From NCBI GenBank assembly GCA_004524515.1, contig SDNV01000123.1:1-7690 (forward strand): 7,690 nt of DNA. The letters run 5' to 3'. Under the pieces are notes generated by a model. It was not told the DNA's origin. It was given only the letters and a program-made list of their open reading frames with translations, and made no database searches. Source of the stretch: Promethearchaeota archaeon. Lineage in GTDB: Archaea > Asgardarchaeota > Lokiarchaeia > Sigynarchaeales > SOKP01. Numbering within the stretch: position 1 is the first letter of the stretch; each line of letters begins with the position of its first letter. Position numbers and translations under genes: made by a program. Positions 6,081 through 7,690 of the stretch are shown here, one piece after another.

Positions 6081-6087
6081 ATAATTT
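6077..6087 (+). promoter_or_regulatory. TATA box for the winged-helix regulator
   Basis: TTTTATAATTT is a TATA-like element about 50-58 nt before the ATG at 6135. A start near 6107 would leave a leader of about 28 nt containing AAGGG (6117-6121), a Shine-Dalgarno-like run at a rather long 13-nt spacing. Confidence 0.4.
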
Positions 6088-6134
6088 ATTGAGATACCGT
6101 TAATGTTCTTATTATTAAGGGTTGAATATCGTAT

Positions 6135-6494
6135 ATGGAATTGACAGAGACAAATTTCTCCGAAGAAACAGAAATCCAAGATGTTATAGCGTTAAAATTG
6201 GAAGAGTCTAATGGAAGATCTTTAATTGTTGATTCAGATGATAAAATTGAATTGATAATGAAAGCATTATCATCAACAACACGTCGAAAAATCCTGCATT
6301 ACATACAACAATGTGAAGAAGGGTTAGATGTTTCAAATATTGCCGCTCAGTTAGATATGACAGAAGCTAATATCTCTGCCCAAATAAAAAAATTAAAAAA
6401 GGCAGGACTAATTGAATGTGACTATTGCTCGGGACAACACGGGGTTCGAAAGATAAGTAAATTAAAATATAATAACTTAATCATTAGCTTTTAA
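6135..6494 (+). CDS. ArsR-like winged-helix transcriptional regulator
   Basis: This small (119-residue) cytoplasmic DNA-binding protein has a leading acidic arm (1-35), then the ArsR-type core. The first helix is KIELIMKALSSTTRRKILHYI (37-57). GLDVSNIAAQLDMTEANISAQIKKLKKAGLI (63-93) supplies the helix-turn-helix, with the recognition helix at about 76-90. The wing is CDYCSGQHGVRKIS (95-108), followed by a short terminal strand ending LIISF. The SSTTRRKIL and KKLKKAGLI stretches are typical of archaeal and bacterial ArsR-family regulators. C95, C98 and H102 form a CxxCxxxH pattern in the wing, with C60 elsewhere, which could be a metal or redox site; the classical ArsR metal motif is absent. 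The ATG is the best start, with a TATA box upstream. It is separated from the RHH gene by the 610-bp gap and converges on the helical-repeat gene. The target and effector are unknown. Confidence 0.85.
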   Translation: MELTETNFSEETEIQDVIALKLEESNGRSLIVDSDDKIELIMKALSSTTRRKILHYIQQCEEGLDVSNIAAQLDMTEANISAQIKKLKKAGLIECDYCSGQHGVRKISKLKYNNLIISF

Positions 6495-6544
6495 TAATTT
6501 TAACTCCAAATAACAGTTGGTTCTGGTAATTAAATCCAGGGAAT

Positions 6545-6552
6545 AAAAAAAA
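6545..6552 (-). terminator. T8 terminator of the helical-repeat gene
   Basis: Eight consecutive T on the minus strand lie about 28 nt past the stop codon of the gene ending at 6581. A small stem, CTGG (6523-6526) with CCAG (6536-6539), lies just beyond. Archaeal termination at T tracts makes this the likely transcript end. The facing winged-helix gene has only T4 runs after its stop. Confidence 0.5.
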
Positions 6553-6580
6553 GTATTAATAAAATCTCAATTCTTCTGTT

Positions 6581-7582
6581 TTACATAAAATGTGAAACCA
6601 AAGTATTCTTGATTTTTTCAAAATGACCAAGATTGACTTTTAAAAGAGCATTAAGACTGTCTCTTAATCCCATTTTTTCAATTTTTTTGGTGATCTTAAA
6701 ATAAGGACTATTTTTTAGAGCCTTGATCAATGCTTTATTATCTTCAATGTCCTCTAAAAGATACTCATTACACGCTGTTTCTTCGAAATTCATTATACGT
6801 TTTACAATCGCGAGCAACATTGTATCAAAAGTTATTCTCAAGATAACTTCCCTGTCAAAATCTGGTTTTTTTGGAGAGAGATACTCCTTCATTAATGAAA
6901 TTGATTCTTGGAAGAGTTCAATAGAATTTTGTCCGAGTTCTGCAATTTTCTTTTCTTCATTTTTATCTCCTAAAGCAACTAAACATATTGCCGATACAGT
7001 TTGGTATTCTGCTACAAAATGAATAAATCTTGCCTTAGCATTGAGAATCGTGTCTTTAGAATCAACATCACTCAATATTTCATCTATACTATCAAGAGAT
7101 TTTCTAAAATATGAAGATATTTCGAGGAATTTTTCTGCAGCCGCTTTAAATTGCTCAGTACTTATTAGTTGATGAGCTCGTTTTTCTTCTTGTCCATAAA
7201 GTTCGTGGAATTTATTAATCTTCATAACCGATTTTAAAATCAATTCTTTTCCAAGATCTTTAGTTTGCGGAGCCCTTTCGTATGATTGCCCCGCTTTTAA
7301 CAATAAAATTGAAGATAAATTCAAATACTCTTCTGGATCTGTTTCATAAAAATATTCTGATGCTCTGTTCCAACTTTCTCCAGCAGTTTCCCAGTCATTC
7401 ATTCTATATGAAATATTACCCAATTGTACCAACAATTTTGCTGAAATCTCATATAATTTTAATTCTTCTGTTTTACGGATAATTGATTTTAGTCGATATA
7501 CAGCCTGTATGTTATTTTTAAACTGCGAGATAATCATGGTGATGCGAATAAACAATTCATCTAATTTAAGATAACTCCCCAA
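6581..7582 (-). CDS. TPR/alpha-SNAP-like helical-repeat protein, N-terminus interrupted
   Basis: The open stretch codes for 333 residues made almost entirely of amphipathic helices. TPR-like helix pairs are clearest early: AKLLVQLGNISYRMNDWETAGESWNRASEYF (48-78), then LLLKAGQSYERA (93-104) and EQFKAAAEKFLEISSYF (143-159). Such solenoids usually mediate protein-protein contacts. The layout resembles alpha-SNAP-like proteins, but that is a resemblance, not an identification. There are no membrane segments or signal peptide. The frame does not really begin at TTG 7582: 15 further sense codons precede it (7583-7627, reading EAIKLYEQAAQIYLD, a good TPR helix), then a TAA, then more TPR-like sequence to the window edge. 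The first in-frame ATG is at 7537, already inside the repeats. No Shine-Dalgarno site supports TTG 7582. The gene is therefore probably a fragment of a longer, broken or misassembled gene. It ends in a T8 terminator and converges on the ArsR-like gene. Confidence 0.7.
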   Translation of the reverse strand: MGSYLKLDELFIRITMIISQFKNNIQAVYRLKSIIRKTEELKLYEISAKLLVQLGNISYRMNDWETAGESWNRASEYFYETDPEEYLNLSSILLLKAGQSYERAPQTKDLGKELILKSVMKINKFHELYGQEEKRAHQLISTEQFKAAAEKFLEISSYFRKSLDSIDEILSDVDSKDTILNAKARFIHFVAEYQTVSAICLVALGDKNEEKKIAELGQNSIELFQESISLMKEYLSPKKPDFDREVILRITFDTMLLAIVKRIMNFEETACNEYLLEDIEDNKALIKALKNSPYFKITKKIEKMGLRDSLNALLKVNLGHFEKIKNTLVSHFM

Positions 7583-7690
7583 ATCAAGATAGATTTGAGC
7601 TGCTTGTTCATATAATTTAATTGCTTCTTATCCCTTTCCACCGTCTGCAAGCGTTTCAGCTTGATCTATAAGTTTAATTGCATTAGCTTC
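7583..7690 (-). pseudogene. Upstream part of the helical-repeat gene with an in-frame TAA
   Basis: In the same frame as the 6581-7582 gene, the minus strand from the window edge reads EANAIKLIDQAETLADGGKG, then TAA (7630-7628), then EAIKLYEQAAQIYLD running straight into GSYLKLDELF. Both sides are TPR-like, and the phrase G-K-G-stop-EAIKLYEQA matches a repeat in which the stop replaces one residue, probably Glu (GAA to TAA is one change). The upstream part has no stop up to the edge. This means a nonsense mutation, a sequencing or assembly error, or a decayed gene; its real start lies outside the window. Confidence 0.65.

Larger units (their letters stand above)
5526..6134. other. Long AT-rich intergenic region between two divergent regulators
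   Basis: About 610 bp without a convincing gene separate the RHH gene (-) from the winged-helix gene (+). Besides the RHH Shine-Dalgarno site it contains a 12-bp palindrome, a 23-nt repeat at both ends, a nested stem candidate with a small GC patch (5873-5923), a hairpin followed by T8 (6022-6080) and a TATA element for the winged-helix gene. A 31-codon ORF (5997-6092) with AGGA 7 nt before its ATG is the only small ORF worth noting. The size is large for two promoters, so a small RNA or multi-site regulatory region is possible. Confidence 0.6.

Noticed and set aside
6723..7022. 99-codon plus-strand ORF opposite the helical-repeat gene
   Set aside because: The opposite frame has coherent amphipathic repeat helices; this one is Ser/Ile-rich noise with no supporting ribosome site.
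7282..7482. 66-codon plus-strand ORF opposite the helical-repeat gene, with hydrophobic residues
   Set aside because: The hydrophobicity arises from being antisense to helix codons; it overlaps the clearest TPR-like repeats on the other strand.
1..7690. CRISPR array, insertion sequence, tRNA or rRNA genes
   Set aside because: No regularly spaced repeats, transposase motifs, terminal inverted repeats, cloverleaf or rRNA signatures were seen.

Overview
The window is AT-rich DNA (roughly 30% GC by eye) that reads as an Asgard archaeon, most likely of the Lokiarchaeia type. The evidence is a Rab/Ras-like small GTPase of eukaryotic style, archaeal TATA-box promoters (one placed for leaderless transcription), oligo-T terminators, an archaeal GH57 glucan enzyme, and a TPR-type helical-repeat protein. 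The organism is inferred from gene content; no rRNA or tRNA gene is visible.

Positions 1-5525 hold a carbohydrate-centred block. A GH57 4-alpha-glucanotransferase/alpha-amylase lies on the minus strand (186-2360). It is divergent, across 132 bp, from a plus-strand pair: a Rab-like small GTPase (2493-3107) and a maltokinase-like kinase (3192-4925). The divergent region carries a TATA box for each direction and a near-perfect inverted repeat between the GH57 TATA box and its start codon. The kinase converges, with no gap, on a minus-strand ribbon-helix-helix regulator (4926-5525) that starts at TTG behind a strong Shine-Dalgarno site.

Positions 5526-6134 are about 610 bp of very AT-rich DNA without a convincing gene, lying between two divergently transcribed DNA-binding proteins. 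They hold a 23-nt repeat present twice (20 of 23 bases identical), a 12-bp palindrome, and hairpin candidates, one followed by a T8 tract.

Positions 6135-7690 hold an ArsR-like winged-helix regulator (+) converging on a TPR/alpha-SNAP-like helical-repeat gene (-). That reading frame runs on to the window edge but is interrupted by an in-frame TAA at 7628-7630, so it is probably a pseudogene, an assembly error or a truncated form.

The most unusual item is the small GTPase. It keeps the guanine-recognition motifs (NKID, ETSAK) and the P-loop lysine, but has lost the P-loop Ser/Thr, the switch I Thr and the Asp and Gly of DxxG, which are the Mg2+/gamma-phosphate elements. It sits between two glucan/maltose enzymes. 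A non-hydrolysing GTP sensor or scaffold for storage-glucan metabolism is a testable but unproven idea.
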